Assembly (NCBI GenBank): GCA_009767595.1
Contig: VSDK01003873.1
Coordinates: 1 to 64,000, forward strand
Origin: Symbiodinium kawagutii
Lineage: Eukaryota; Sar; Dinophyceae; Suessiales; Symbiodiniaceae
Reading direction: 5' to 3'
DNA: 64,000 nt
Part shown: piece by piece, positions 32,100 to 42,870 of the stretch
Numbering within the stretch: position 1 is the stretch's first letter
Layout: the number at the start of each line of letters is the position of its first letter
Translations under genes and position numbers: made by a program
The notes under the pieces: generated by a model
What the model saw: the letters and a program-made list of their open reading frames with translations, nothing else
The model's database searches: none
Told to the model about the DNA's origin: nothing

Positions 32100-32340
32100 A
32101 AAAAGAAAGCAAAGAAAAGAAAAGAAAGGAAAAGGAAAGAAAAGAAAAGAACAGAAAAAAAGACAAGAAAAGACAAGACAAGACAAGACAAGACAAGAAA
32201 AGAAAAGACAAGACAAGACAAGACAAGAAGAGAAGAGAAAAGAAAAGACAAGACAAGACAAGACAAGAAAAGAACAGAAAAGAAAAAAAAGAAAAGAAAA
32301 GAAAAGAAAAGAAAAAAAGGAAAGAAAAGAAAGAAGCCTT
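32100..32340. repeat. purine microsatellite (AAAAG/ACAAG)n
   Basis: About 240 bases of AAAAGAAAAG and ACAAGACAAG with hardly any pyrimidine except C on this strand. The long Lys/Arg-rich or Phe/Leu/Ser-rich frames across it are artefacts of the repeat. Confidence 0.95.
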
Positions 32341-32343
32341 CGG

Positions 32344-32402
32344 GGAGAGTCATGGGGGGAGTCGTGGGGTGAATCATGGGGAGAGTCGTGGGGAGAGTCC
32401 AG
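32344..32402. repeat. 15-base minisatellite
   Basis: GGGGAGAGTCATGGG-type units, four copies with GTC/GAA variants. Confidence 0.85.
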
Positions 32403-32562
32403 ATTTCAGATATACAATTGCAAAGCAGACTCACCCCATAAAAAAAAATGCGGGGGGCATACTATTGCGATGCAAACATTAGGCGCTTCAGCCACGATGC
32501 TGGCTCTGTTTCACAAAATGATTTTTTCTTCCAGCTAATCAAGGGCCAAAGCATGGCCTTTA

Positions 32563-32682
32563 TGGTTGCAATGTTGTGCCTGGCAATCCCGAGCAAGCGG
32601 CCAGCTCACTATCTTTTTGGTCAGAAAATTTCAAAATCGCAGGTGTGGGCTGCTCTGTCCACGCAGCCTGATCAGGAAACAT
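32563..32682 (-). CDS. possible terminal exon
   Basis: The minus strand is open for 39 codons reading FPDQAAWTEQPTPAILKFSD then QKDSELAACSGLPGTTLQP and a stop. It could be a downstream exon or frameshifted continuation of the frame at 32719-33238. Borders uncertain. Confidence 0.3.
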
Positions 32683-32718
32683 GAGCTTAACAGTCTTCCA
32701 GTGAAAAACACTTCATTC

Positions 32719-33238
32719 TCATGACTCATGATTCTTTGTCGCTTCCCAATGATTTGCATCCGTAATGCCACCAGGCGGCTCAGCGCCGTGCATGCCGCGT
32801 GACCTGCCAAAGTCGAGAAACTTAGAAACTGATGTTTCGGCTAAACTTCTCACACCGTGCCTCTCTTCGGAGGTCGTCGCCATGAGCTGGGAATTCAAGT
32901 TCCTGAAGCAATCAACTCTGAATGCTGCACATAATTCCAGCACTTTCCTAACTTCCCTGTCCTCTGCACCGGCATTCCGCTGCACCCCAGCGATGTCTTC
33001 CGCGGTTGCCGTGAGTTCGATCGTCCCCAGAAGGTCTTCCTTACAGAGTGGGCCGGAGATGGGCTCCTGGGCCCACTCCGTAAAGCGGACGGCGTTCTTC
33101 CAGTCCGCGTCCCGCATCGACCAAGACTGGCCGAATTGGTCGTGCTTCCAATCCTCGGAGCGTTAACTGGGCATGCCGAGCTTGCCGGAGGCACCAAAAT
33201 CGGATGTTGGTGTCCGGCAGGATGGTAAGCACCTTCAT
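32719..33238 (-). CDS. unknown protein, probable frameshift
   Basis: The minus strand has ATG at 33238 (after a CAG) reading MKVLTILPDTNIRFWCLRQA then RHAQ. From about 33165 the coding signal moves by one base into the frame DWKHDQFGQSWSMRDADWKN, which continues VRFTEWAQEPISGPLCKEDL and ends ...ITDANHWEATKNHES at 32719. Third-position GC is about 70 percent in both parts, unlike the alternative frames. This indicates a real coding region with a single-base indel, or a very short missed intron. Family not recognised. Confidence 0.55.
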
Positions 33239-33277
33239 CTCACCTGAAGGGGGTTCTTAATATTCGGGTCCCGGACG

Positions 33278-33770
33278 GACCCCTAATAATCGATCAAAAT
33301 TCCTTATAAATCAAAATAGAAAATTTTGATTTAAAAACTCAATGACATCCCTTTTAAAGTTCTATTTAAAATCTTGCTAAAATTGGATTTCGAAGCTTAC
33401 CCTTAAAAATCAATCAAAATTCCATATTGCTAAAAATAGAAAATGTCGATTTCAAAATTCAATTAAATTCCTTTTTGAATTCTATGGAAAATATTGCTAA
33501 AATTGGATTTTGACGCTTACGCCTAATAATCAATCAAAATTCCAAATTAATCAAAATAGAAAAAATGATTTAAAAATCCACTTAAAAACCCTTTTTGAAA
33601 TTCTATGGAAAATATTGCTAAAATTGGATTTCAAAGCTTACCCCTAATAATCAATCAAAATTCCCTATTAATAAAAATAAAAACTTGATTAAACAATTTC
33701 AATAAATCCCTTTTTAAATTCTACTTAAAATATTGCTAAAAAATGGATTTCAAAGAGGACCCTAATAATA
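33278..33770. repeat. AT-rich satellite, period about 121 bases, four copies
   Basis: Each unit begins near TTACCCCTAATAATCAATCA, continues AAATTCC, then AAAATAGAAAA, TTGATT, and TGCTAAAATTGGATTTC. Starts at about 33280, 33402, 33521 and 33642. It is strikingly AT-rich and unlike the surrounding dialect. Confidence 0.9.
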
Positions 33771-33839
33771 AAGTTTCAGGATCAAGCTATTTTATTATTA
33801 GCGGGTACAGACCCTTCTGGAATGAATGTGTTTTCCTAA

Positions 33840-34330
33840 TGATTTTCAATTGTCACAATTAACAACGCAATCAAAAATCGGAAAAAAACAGAAATCGGGA
33901 ATTCCACGCCTATTTTCTTTATTTGGGGAACCTTTAGTAATACGGGGAAAGGATGACCAGTGTTAACTATTGACAAAAACAAGGGTCCAAAATCTGCAAT
34001 CATTCCATGTGGATGGTTCTGAGGTTCCACCACTATGAATAAATCATGAACCACTGTTGTTGGTGATGATCCCCTGTGCTCAACCAGTACCCATCATTAA
34101 GCACCAACTTAGCCCATCAGCTTTCCCGACTAACCGCAATTATCCCCACGATTACCCTCTGGTGAACTAACCTGGCAATGGAAGATCTTCACTTTTCAGG
34201 GAAAACCCTGGAAAATCAGATGTACATTGTGAATTTTCCAGCCAGCCATGTTAGTTTCCATTAGCTATAAATGGTTCATTTCCAGCTTAATGTCCGTTGA
34301 TCGTGAGGGTAACAATCAGAAACCCCACCA
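33840..34330. other. intron-like sequence
   Basis: AT-rich with scattered GGTTCTGAGGTTCCACC words. A minus frame at 33836-34054 has no exon features. Confidence 0.4.
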
Positions 34331-34331
34331 C

Positions 34332-34456
34332 CCATCGCCGCAACAGCCAGGTGCTCCGCCAGGTCGCGATTGCTTGCGCTGCACCACAGCTCTCCAAAGG
34401 CTGCCGTGGTGGACTGCAACAGCGCTGCCGCGGCGTGGCATCGTGGGTCCAAGTTG
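34332..34456 (-). CDS. exon, strand ambiguous
   Basis: Minus strand: acceptor CTTACCCAAG, 41 codons with 71 percent GC third positions reading NLDPRCHAAAALLQSTTAAF then GELWCSASNRDLAEHLAVAA M, donor GATGG|GTGGTG. The plus strand offers an exactly phase 0-0 alternative (acceptor CAACAGCCAG, 37 codons from VLRQVAIACAAPQLS, donor TGG|GTAAGA). Minus is preferred from codon composition and neighbouring direction. Confidence 0.5.
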
Positions 34457-34699
34457 CTTGGGTAAGAGCTATGATTGGCCACTTGTAACCAGGGGATATC
34501 AAGGGATATCAACATGTTTGGATAGCTGTTACCCATGTTCATCGCTATTAACAGCTCTGATGAACGAACCAAATGGTGCCAATGTTCAAGGGATACCAAC
34601 ATTTTTGCTGATTGTTCTTGAGCATTGGCCCTTATGGACCATTTTTGGTGCTCACTGGAGTAATTGTTGATGATGCCAACTCATACTGCAAATGATCAT

Positions 34700-35160
34700 G
34701 AATGGGTGCATGATGGCACCTGGCATCCGGCAATCTCAACTTCAAGCGACAAAGGGTAATAGCTTTTGGAAAATCTAGCATATACTGGCAGGCTCATAGG
34801 GAATGATGTAGGGGGCTTTCATTGTTTCCAGTAAAACAGGACGTCCAATTCAAGAACATCTTGTAAACTAACCTGCAAGCCTAAAGTTGTATGATTATCT
34901 CCCAAAAATCTGAAGCATTAATCACAGGTCATTCATTGCTATTACTGGCCATGATCAATCATCATAAATATTGCACTAGTCATCGTGAATGCGTTGATCA
35001 TCGTGAACTTGTTAATCAAAATTGGATTTCATGTCAACTAGTTTGGCAATAACATCATCCATTAGCGGTACATGTGTCTGTTGGTGGTTATGATTCCTTC
35101 TACGAGTAGAGCAGGATACCCTTAGCGAAGCTCATCGCTCCCTCCCAACCAACTGCCAGC
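34700..35160. other. intron-like sequence
   Basis: ATGATCATGAATGG words; nothing recognised. Confidence 0.4.
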
Positions 35161-35164
35161 TTAT

Positions 35165-35390
35165 AGCTAAGCATACAAATTCTCGGAAATCACAAACTAA
35201 TTCACAAACCATTTACATACAAATTCTCGGAAATCACCAACTAATTCACAAACTACTTAACCAACTATTTACCCATAAGTTGACCTCCAATGAACCAAGT
35301 AGTTTTCATCGAGGTCAATTTCGGAAATCACCAACTTAATCACCAACTAATTCACCAACTAGTTCACCAACTACTTAACCAACCAGCCAT
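35165..35390. repeat. tandem ATTCTCGGAAATCACCAACTAATTC repeats
   Basis: ACAAATTCTCGGAAATCAC then AAACTAATTCACAAACNATTT occurs twice at a period of about 48, followed by looser CACCAACTAATTCACC copies. Confidence 0.75.
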
Positions 35391-35447
35391 GCGTTGCTTC
35401 ACCAACGGACCTCCATGAAACCATCGCTTCACTCATCGCGCCGAGAC

Positions 35448-35504
35448 CATCCTCCCATCCTCGTCCTTGGAGTCCTCGAGGAGGCGCACACAGGTCAGCG
35501 CGCC
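35448..35504 (-). CDS. micro-exon, unknown acidic peptide
   Basis: Minus strand: acceptor TTGCTGTCAG, exactly 19 codons (phase 0-0) GALTCVRLLEDSKDEDGRM, donor ATG|GTCTCG. The frame is unique in having this charged, helix-friendly composition. Family not recognised. Confidence 0.6.
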
Positions 35505-35840
35505 CTGACAGCAACAGCAGAATCATCGGAGGTTCGGGAAACAATGGTTCATCTATGATCACACTGGTTGAATATTGGATTAATCATTGGATTAGAATGG
35601 TTAAGATCATATAGATTTATCAGATTTTCATCTTAACCAGCAGAATCATCTATGATAACGCTGGTTAATGGTTCAGATTATATCGAATGTTCTGAAATAT
35701 TGAATTAATCATTGGATTGATATAATGATGAATGATCAACCCCTGAACATCGAGCGAAAAATGGGTGATTCATAATGGTTTCATGAATGATCATCATGGT
35801 GATTATCATGTAGAGCTGTTGATTGTCATGTACAGCTGTT

Positions 35841-35914
35841 GATTATCAACCCCTGGTGATTATCAACAGCTGGCCATGAACAGCTGATCATCGTGATCAC
35901 CAGGGGTTGATCCG
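35841..35914. repeat. imperfect hairpin
   Basis: GATTATCAACCCCTGGTGAT plus TATCAACAGCTGG pairs with CAGCTGATCATCGTGATCAC plus CAGGGGTTGATCC across a few bases. Confidence 0.8.
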
Positions 35915-35984
35915 AATCCCATCGTGGTGATTATCATGACTTTATCCCGTCATGGTGAACAGCAGGATCATGAAGGGTTGATGA

Positions 35985-36165
35985 ATGGAAGGGTGCCCAT
36001 CAAGTGAAACATCATCAACAGAATTATTCCCATCAAGAAGGGTTGATAAATGGGTGAATTCATGATCAGCAGTGAATCATAGCAGTGGGTGCCCATCAAT
36101 TGAACCATCATCAACAGCAGAATCGCAGGGACCCATCGCGCTTTCAAGAAGGGTGGATTGATGGT
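35985..36165. repeat. direct duplication, period about 103
   Basis: GGGTGCCCATCAANTGAANC, CATCATCAACAGNA and CAAGAAGGGT occur in the same order twice. Confidence 0.7.
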
Positions 36166-36169
36166 CAAT

Positions 36170-36805
36170 TGATGCTTAACTGATACTGAATTGATAGGTA
36201 GTGATCAATTCGCTGATGAACCAACTCACCATTGATGGCCATCAAATATTTATAGCTAACCACTGATGAATCGGTGCTAATGATTAACTAATTGTAAATG
36301 ATTGATCATAGTTGCCCATTGCCGATTCATCGTGGTGATCATAGATCACCGCAGGCAACAACATCACCTAGATCATAGCGCACCGCACCAAACATAGTTG
36401 ACCTCCTATGAATCGTTACTGTATTGCACAAACAAGAACAAACTAGCCTGAAAACATCACAACTAGGTCTAGGCGACCTTCCTAGATATACCTGGGTAGA
36501 ACCGAACCGGCTACGCAAATTTTGTGAAATTGCTGCATACCGATGAGATTTATAGACCGGCTGTATCAACAACCATGGTCATGGCTGTGGCTATACCTCA
36601 ACTAGTATACTCTGCTTGCTTTAAGTAGTCCAAACTATGGAGTAGCAAGTTGAGACCATTGGTGATGCACTGCCCAGGGGAATCGCCAGCCATTTCGGGG
36701 GTTGACGGTTGTCGCGATAGCCATGTTACCATCAAGTTCCTGGCCAGCTGCCAGGCTTAACCCCAGAAACGAGCGACACTTGCCATTATACTGGTATCAT
36801 TATAC
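36170..36805. other. intron-like interval with weak GC patch
   Basis: Mostly AT-rich. At 36660-36790 GC rises and a plus frame reads LTVVAIAMLPSSSWPAARLN, but without good borders. Confidence 0.35.
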
Positions 36806-36902
36806 TGTGGTTTCTCAGAATAGGGGACCCAAACATGGTTGGTTTAATACTATAATGGTTTCTAAACCGGATGATTTAGGGGGTCCCCATTTTGAGAAAC
36901 AG
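36806..36902. mobile_element. family A foldback element, inverted orientation
   Basis: GTGGTTTCTCAGAATAGGGG, ACCCAAACATGGTTGGTTTA, then GGATGATTTAGGGGGTCCCC and ATTTTGAGAAAC. Confidence 0.85.
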
Positions 36903-37016
36903 CCATATAGTTGCGAAATAATGCAGGTATATTCAGGTCACATCAACCTTTATAACCTTTCAGGTAATATAGCTACCCAATACCCAACTGACCTCAATAT
37001 AGTTTATGGATGTTTA

Positions 37017-37113
37017 CTGGTTGGTGGTTTCAACCCCTGTGAAAAATCTTAGTCAACCAACCATTTGTTAGTAATTACTACTATAATAAAACATGTTTAA
37101 GACCACCAATCAG
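37017..37113. mobile_element. family B element, well preserved
   Basis: CTGGTTGGTGGTTTCAACCC, CTGTGAAAAATCTTAGTCAA, CCAACCATTTGTTAGTAATT and right end AAGACCACCAATCAG. Confidence 0.85.
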
Positions 37114-37124
37114 TCAATTGTTGA

Positions 37125-37469
37125 TTGTTTGTCCCAACAATTGTTATCAACCAACGGCGCGTCCGGTTGAACCAAGTGAGGATTCAACTTCACAACCATT
37201 CCCAACATACCTTCCACAAGCGCAAGTCTACCACGAGTTCATTCAACAGCAGGCCTTTTCTACGGGAATCATACCATGAAAATCCATGGCTAAGAGACTG
37301 GGAATTTCAGTCGTTGTTTGACAAGATATCTTTCTTGTTGATGCTTGTCATCAAATCTTCCATTTCACCACCTGTACCCCAAAAGGGTAAATTGGTTTTC
37401 CACAACGATTTGATTCACGTGGGTTTACCCATGGACATACCCAAAGGAGGTTTTTTTTTGAGGGAGTGA
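37125..37469 (+). CDS. doubtful 114-codon open frame
   Basis: Contains FLRESYHENPWLRDWEFQSL and PVPQKGKLVFHNDLIHVGLP before the stop. Not GC-enriched and without obvious splice sites; its start overlaps the end of a family B element region. It may be chance or an old exon. Confidence 0.25.
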   Translation: MFVPTIVINQRRVRLNQVRIQLHNHSQHTFHKRKSTTSSFNSRPFLRESYHENPWLRDWEFQSLFDKISFLLMLVIKSSISPPVPQKGKLVFHNDLIHVGLPMDIPKGGFFLRE

Positions 37470-37624
37470 TGTAGCGAAGCAACCTTCATTAGCGGGGATG
37501 GGGACGTGAAGTCATCGCAAGCTCTTGCCCACTTTCAGCGCTTGGAAACAAGCACTGATTTTTGGCTGGAGTCAAGAACTCGGGGCAAATCATGACTCTC
37601 ATGACTCATCATGAAAAAAATCAC

Positions 37625-37860
37625 CTGCAAACGTTTGACTTCTGAAATAGAATCAATTACACCAAAACATCTCATAAATGAAGTCATTTTCAGAAGCTGA
37701 TGTTCGATCATGACTTCAAAAGAAAACAGCTTCTCAACAATCAGCCTGAAAAATGACTCGACCATCAGCACCCCCACCTCCCGCGAACAAGTCACAGGTA
37801 CCCATCCGTTGGAGGCACCTTGTGCCTGACACCAGCGTTTTGTGGCAGGTACGAACTCCC
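37625..37860 (-). CDS. possible exon, unknown
   Basis: A 122-codon minus frame (37535-37903) contains CQAQGASNGWVPVTCSREVG then FFRLIVEKLFSFEVMIEHQL. A potential donor TTTGCAG|GTGATT lies at 37625. GC is modest. A plus frame through the same place reads KSQVPIRWRHLVPDTSVLWQ and also meets a donor (GGCAG|GTACGA). Confidence 0.3.
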
Positions 37861-38656
37861 AGCCAGCAGTTTTCCATTGCATGGTTAGCCTATGGCAAAT
37901 CATGGGTTCGTATTGATGATGGTATCCTTGTGGTTATAGTCAACCACAAAAAGGGTCCCGATGATGATTGATTATTGTCAAAAAATATGGTTGCCTCATC
38001 AATGGTGGTTATACCCAAGGGTGACGTCAAACATGTTCATGGCTCTTGCCTCTTGGGTGGTATCCAACGATCGATGGACACACGCTGCTCTGAGATGTGG
38101 AAACCCAAAAACGCACAGGTGCGGTCACTTCGTTATTATAATGATGTCATCATGGTATCATGGTTCCTGGTTGATAGTGGCTACCAATGATGGAACCGCA
38201 TGGGTACTGCAGCTTAAGAACACTCCTTCGATAAGCAATGATGGCATAGAAGGGGCAATAGATGGCTAGTCATGACTTTAATGGCAAGCCATGATGCTAG
38301 GCACTACTAGACGGTTAATCATTGTCTTTATTGGGCATTACCTGATCAGTATTTGGATTGGTGATGGTCTGATGGCTAACCTGGAAGCTCCATGTTTCTT
38401 TGAAAGGTCACCGGGGAACTGTAAACCGTGTAAACCACTATACTGTAAAAATGGTGGATTTGATGGCCGCTCCTCCGTATTAGTCCGGGATAGCGCACCC
38501 CTGAATCACGGCTCCCAACTGCTCCCAACAGTTGGATGGTCAACAAAGATGGTGGAGATCAGACAATTTTTGATTGTTGGAAAGTATTGATCAGATCCTA
38601 ACGATTACTAAAAATCAAGATTTTTAATCTGAGAGATGGTCATCAATGATGTTGAT

Positions 38657-38753
38657 CTGGTTGGTGGTTTCAAGCCCTTTGACAAATATTAGTCAACCAA
38701 CCATGTGATAAGAATTGCCAGGGGAAATAAAAATGTCTAGCAACACCAACCAG
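38657..38753. mobile_element. family B element
   Basis: CTGGTTGGTGGTTTCAAGCC, TTTGACAAATATTAGTCAAC, CAACCATGTGATAAGAATTG, right end CAACACCAACCAG. Confidence 0.85.
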
Positions 38754-38955
38754 TTATTTTCAGTGCTACACTGACTATCATCAGCCCATAGAGCAGGCAT
38801 GAGCAGGCCATCCAAAAGGATGCCCCTGTGTTACGCTCAGCTTCAAGGATCACCACTGCCAGTGTTCTTCACCGGCGACTGGGAAGGATGAGACGGACAA
38901 GAGTGAGAATAGATTCTGCAGGATGATGAAATGCGATGAAGCTGCGATGTTCGGC

Positions 38956-40176
38956 TCACAAGTCGTAAGCCTCCAGACTCGATGGTGTTGAAGGTTCCTT
39001 CTTGTCGGTCATCTGATGGATGATGTCCTGACGGATCTGCTGAAGACCGTCTTTGGCGTTGAGCTCGTTGAGGATGCCTTCACGAAACTCATTGAATTCT
39101 GCATGGCGATCCCTCGGGCTCTCGCTGGCGTCCGAGCCATCCGAGTCCCGACTCTCTTTGTCCAGGCTCACTTTGCTGCCCTGCAAGAAGTCGATGGCGA
39201 AGGTGATTCGTTCCATCTCAGCCTCAAACTCCTTCAATCTGTTTCCAATATCTAAACAACGGGCATTGATCCAATCGAAGTTGCTGTCCTGCTTCTCCCG
39301 CATTCGCTGCAAAGTGTTGGACACATCCTGCATCCAACTGTCTCGCTTCAAGGCTTCCCTCTGTGTCATGAGGCTGTCTTGTTTCATGTTTTCCAAGCCT
39401 ACACCAGAGAAAGGAAAGAGTCTCAAGAGGCCTCGCAGCTGATCAAATTTCATTTGAGCCTGTCCAGTCTCGATGGCATCAGAACAGTGGCGATTCAGCG
39501 CCTGCAGCTCTGTTTCGAAGTGGATCTTCGTGTCCTCCAACTTCTCAAGGATGGTTTGTTGAGCACTGGCTTCACTGGCTTCACTACTGGCTTCTGCGTC
39601 ATGAAGACTACTGTGCAACTCCTCAAGCTCTTGCTCGATGGGTTCCATGGCCTGCGATGTGGCAGGACTCGTGGAATCTGGGCTCAGCTCTAGGTTTTCC
39701 ACTTCTGCGTTGCTGTGTGGGCTAGTGGGCTCAGAGTCTGACAGGTCTAGCAGGCCCATGATGCTTTCCAGCTGCGATGCATTCATTTGAACTTTCAGCA
39801 GCTCGGCATGCATTTTGGCACACTCTGCGTGCTGAGCTTCGATTTTGCATTCGAATTCTTCAAACCTGCTTTCCACCACACTCTGATTGGCCACCTGTTG
39901 AATTCTTGCGCTTTCCTGCTCCGCCATCACGGCCTCCAAGGAGCTTTGCAGCTGCGCCACATGGTTGTTGGAAGCGAGCCGGAACGCGCTCACCTCCTTG
40001 AGAATCCACATGTCAGCTCTGTCCGAAGCGCTTTTGCTCGCATCAATGCGAGCATTCATCGCCTGCATGTTCAACTGGAGAGCGCCCTCCAGAAAGCTCA
40101 CCTTTTGGGACAAGTGGGAGAGTTCCTGCCACAGGTCCCCGTACATCTGGCAGCCCATCGGGGCTACATGCGTCAT
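38956..40176 (-). CDS. coiled-coil protein, intronless 407-codon ORF
   Basis: The longest coding region in the window. It runs from ATG at 40176 (MTHVAPMGCQMYGDLWQEL) to a stop at 38956; a TTG seven codons earlier is also open, with a stop just before it. Residues about 20-145 are a heptad-rich coiled coil (LSQKVSFLEGALQLNMQAMN; VESRFEEFECKIEAQ). About 150-205 is acidic and Ser/Thr-rich (LDLSDSEPTSPHSNAEVENL). About 180-250 is a second coiled coil (IEQELEELHSSLHDAEASSE), followed by further helical segments and a charged C-terminus (SLDKESRDSDGSDASESPRD). No catalytic motif, signal peptide or membrane segment. It is probably a cytoskeletal or scaffold-type protein, an inference from the coiled coil only. 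An uninterrupted 1.2 kb ORF is unusual beside exons of 50-200 bases, so a retroposed origin is possible, but no poly(A) tract or spliced-leader relic is visible. Confidence 0.85.
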   Translation of the reverse strand: MTHVAPMGCQMYGDLWQELSHLSQKVSFLEGALQLNMQAMNARIDASKSASDRADMWILKEVSAFRLASNNHVAQLQSSLEAVMAEQESARIQQVANQSVVESRFEEFECKIEAQHAECAKMHAELLKVQMNASQLESIMGLLDLSDSEPTSPHSNAEVENLELSPDSTSPATSQAMEPIEQELEELHSSLHDAEASSEASEASAQQTILEKLEDTKIHFETELQALNRHCSDAIETGQAQMKFDQLRGLLRLFPFSGVGLENMKQDSLMTQREALKRDSWMQDVSNTLQRMREKQDSNFDWINARCLDIGNRLKEFEAEMERITFAIDFLQGSKVSLDKESRDSDGSDASESPRDRHAEFNEFREGILNELNAKDGLQQIRQDIIHQMTDKKEPSTPSSLEAYDL

Positions 40177-40199
40177 GGCTTGTAAGTCGTATAGCAAGT

Positions 40200-41767
40200 C
40201 TTACTCGTATGCTGCATTGAAGCTTACACCTTAACACACATGTATGTACATATATTGATTTATAGGTATACATGTTTGTGTTGCCTTTCTGCTACCAGGA
40301 TGGATTCCAGTGAGTTAAGTCACTTAAGCCTAAATTGAGCCTCAAATGGTTTCAGCGGAACAATATCCGGCTTGATTAAAAGGTTGCCAAGTAGCCACAG
40401 TAAGGAAAGGGTCTACCCGACTTCAAGACTTGACTTTCCGAGTGATAGTGAACTTCGATGTTGCATGTTTCTGGATGCATTTCGACATGTTCTTCAATCT
40501 ACTGAGCTCATGTGATGAACTGTTTGTGGCCCTCCAGAAATATGCATAGTTTGTTTCGACAAACAGGCCACTCCACATCTGATCTCCAAAGGAAACATGC
40601 CAACATGTGATCCTGAATAGAGTATACCCGATAGGCAAGATACAGTATCTCTCACCCAACTTTTCAGCTAGTTATCACTTGCCTGACCATTGATAATGAA
40701 CCATGATTCACCATTTGGTTACCTGTTTGGTTAAGTCTCATTGGCCACCATTATATAATGGCCATTAACCACCATCAACCATCATTGAGGACCATACAGT
40801 ACCCAGCTGTATTAACCAGATTGGCTATGGACTGAACATCCTGAATTGCCATCAGCCAACCATTTGATCATTTCGATGAGGAACCTGTCAATGACCATTC
40901 ATGGCAAAAGTGATCAGTTGTCGAAAAATCTCATAACTACTTAATTAACAATCATCCAATGTTCCTTTCAACTCAATCATTGTTGGTTGAAATCATGTAT
41001 CTTTCGTTCTTAAAGATTTGCTTCATCAACTAGTTAGTACTATTAGCATCATTAGCCAAGGTCAACCAATATGAACAAGCAGGATCTTTCTGATGGCTAG
41101 ACCCGGATTCGCCTGCCCCTGATACCCACCATTATGGAAGGCTTTCTTCAGCCATTGGGTTGAAGAATCACCCTGAAAATCATCATGACTGTTGTCTTTG
41201 TGGTTGGTCCGATTAACAAGTTGGATCAAGTTGAATCAACCCATGACCTTTACGACGCTAGCATGTGAGAGGCTGTGACCAACACCCAAAGCGTCGAATA
41301 TCAGTCACCAAGAAGTTTTGTTTCAAAAGCAGTAGTGATGGACATGTGTCAATGCCTGGTGCCGTTATTCTCAAAAGATTATGACCCAGGAGTGAAGCCA
41401 ATATTCCCGAAGCTAGTTCAACATTAATTGCCACTATGAATGGAACATGGGAGGCCACTAGCGATGTGTGGTTATTAATGGTTACTGTAATCGCTGCTGA
41501 AGCTGTCACAATCTTCAAAGACCGGCCACAATGTAGGTTCAGTAAACAATGTCTCCCATTGGCATTTTCGAAGTCAGGATGTGAATTCCGTTCCTGAAGT
41601 AATGATAAGTTGCTAATCATGGCATCTGGGGCATGCTCAACCAATATTGATCAACCACTACTCAGCATCACTAACCAGCTTCTTAACCATTGATAATCAG
41701 CTTCAGCACCTGTCAAACATCATGATTGGGACCATTCTGAACGGTCCTTACTGTAGCAAATGAATAT
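40200..41767. other. intergenic or intron interval
   Basis: Two minus frames (40423-40659 and 41258-41644) are longer than average but lack GC enrichment and splice borders. CCATTAACCACC dialect occurs around 40690-40800. Confidence 0.35.
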
Positions 41768-41865
41768 CTGTTTGGTGGTTTCAACCCCTATGAAAAATAT
41801 TAGTCAACCAACCAATTGTTCATAATCACTGGGGAAAGTAAAGAATGTTTGAAACCACCAACCAG
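41768..41865. mobile_element. family B element
   Basis: CTGTTTGGTGGTTTCAACCC, CTATGAAAAATATTAGTCAA, CCAACCAATTGTTCATAATC, right end GAAACCACCAACCAG. The left end differs at one base from the consensus. Confidence 0.85.
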
Positions 41866-41869
41866 TTAT

Positions 41870-42860
41870 TGTTGGCCATGCTTAACGACTTTTGCACAGC
41901 TTGACAGCTCCACCAGCAATCCTTGTGCAACCGCACAGCCGTAGATTTCAACCAGCGTGCCAACCCGTCAACCCCATGAAGGGACGAACCCAAGCCCTAC
42001 CCATGGTCTAACACAAAAAACCAACCAAACCATCGATACCCATGGTTGTCTACTCATGGTTAGCCTTCCTTCTTAAGCGCTATTTTCGCCAATGACAAGG
42101 TCACTGGTTGGAATTTGTTTCGAGATTCTGCCAGCGTTGAACCATTGTAAACCATCAATGACACCATTGTCAAACATTAAACACACATAAACACATCATC
42201 ATCCGGCTTTGAATCATCATCAAGTTTGACCATCGTTGTCTAAACACCATTCGGCCAGCATTTGCCATTACTGTAATTGTTCTGAACCCTTCTGAACCCT
42301 AATCCACTATCACGATCCGTTCTCCCTTATCAATCGCAAAAAACATGGTAGTCATATGTAATCATCACTGTTCATCACTAATCACAACAATGCTACTTGG
42401 CTTCATGATTCCTAATCATGTTAATCATCAACCATGGTAATCATCACTAATCATCACTATTCATACTAATCATAAACCACAATGTGATAATTGACATCAT
42501 CATTGTCAATTATCGCCAAACATCACTAGAGATCATGAAGCATCATTGTCTTCAACCACTTTTATTTTCTCACTAACCACCACAATGCTTCATGATGCCT
42601 AATAATGATTGACAATGGTCTCCGCATCACCATGACATCGTTTCACCGCCTCGAGTCATGTCTCTTGGGCACCAACGTGTAACCATCACCACCAGTTCAC
42701 CATCCTTGGGCCCAGCTTGATTCATCATGACCTACCATGATCCATTAGGATCTGTTCTTCCCTATTATCAACCATTATAATCTCTATCAAACCTTGTAAA
42801 AACCATATTATCACCCTATCATTCCCTAGAAAACCATATACAAAACCCACCACGGCCCAC
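41870..42860. other. intron-like, CATCATTAACC dialect
   Basis: Roughly 1 kb of AATCATCACTAATCATCA words in the CAT orientation. No exon-like island. Confidence 0.5.
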
Positions 42861-42870
42861 CCTGACCCAC

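Noticed and set aside
31853-32538. 193-codon minus and 173-codon plus frames
   Set aside because: Most of each is the purine microsatellite read as Lys/Arg or Phe/Leu/Ser; no real gene is needed.
40423-40659. 78-codon minus frame upstream of the coiled-coil gene
   Set aside because: Composition equals the flanks and no acceptor or start supports it.
41258-41644. 128-codon minus frame
   Set aside because: No GC rise, no splice borders and no family features; within the range expected by chance in 64 kb.
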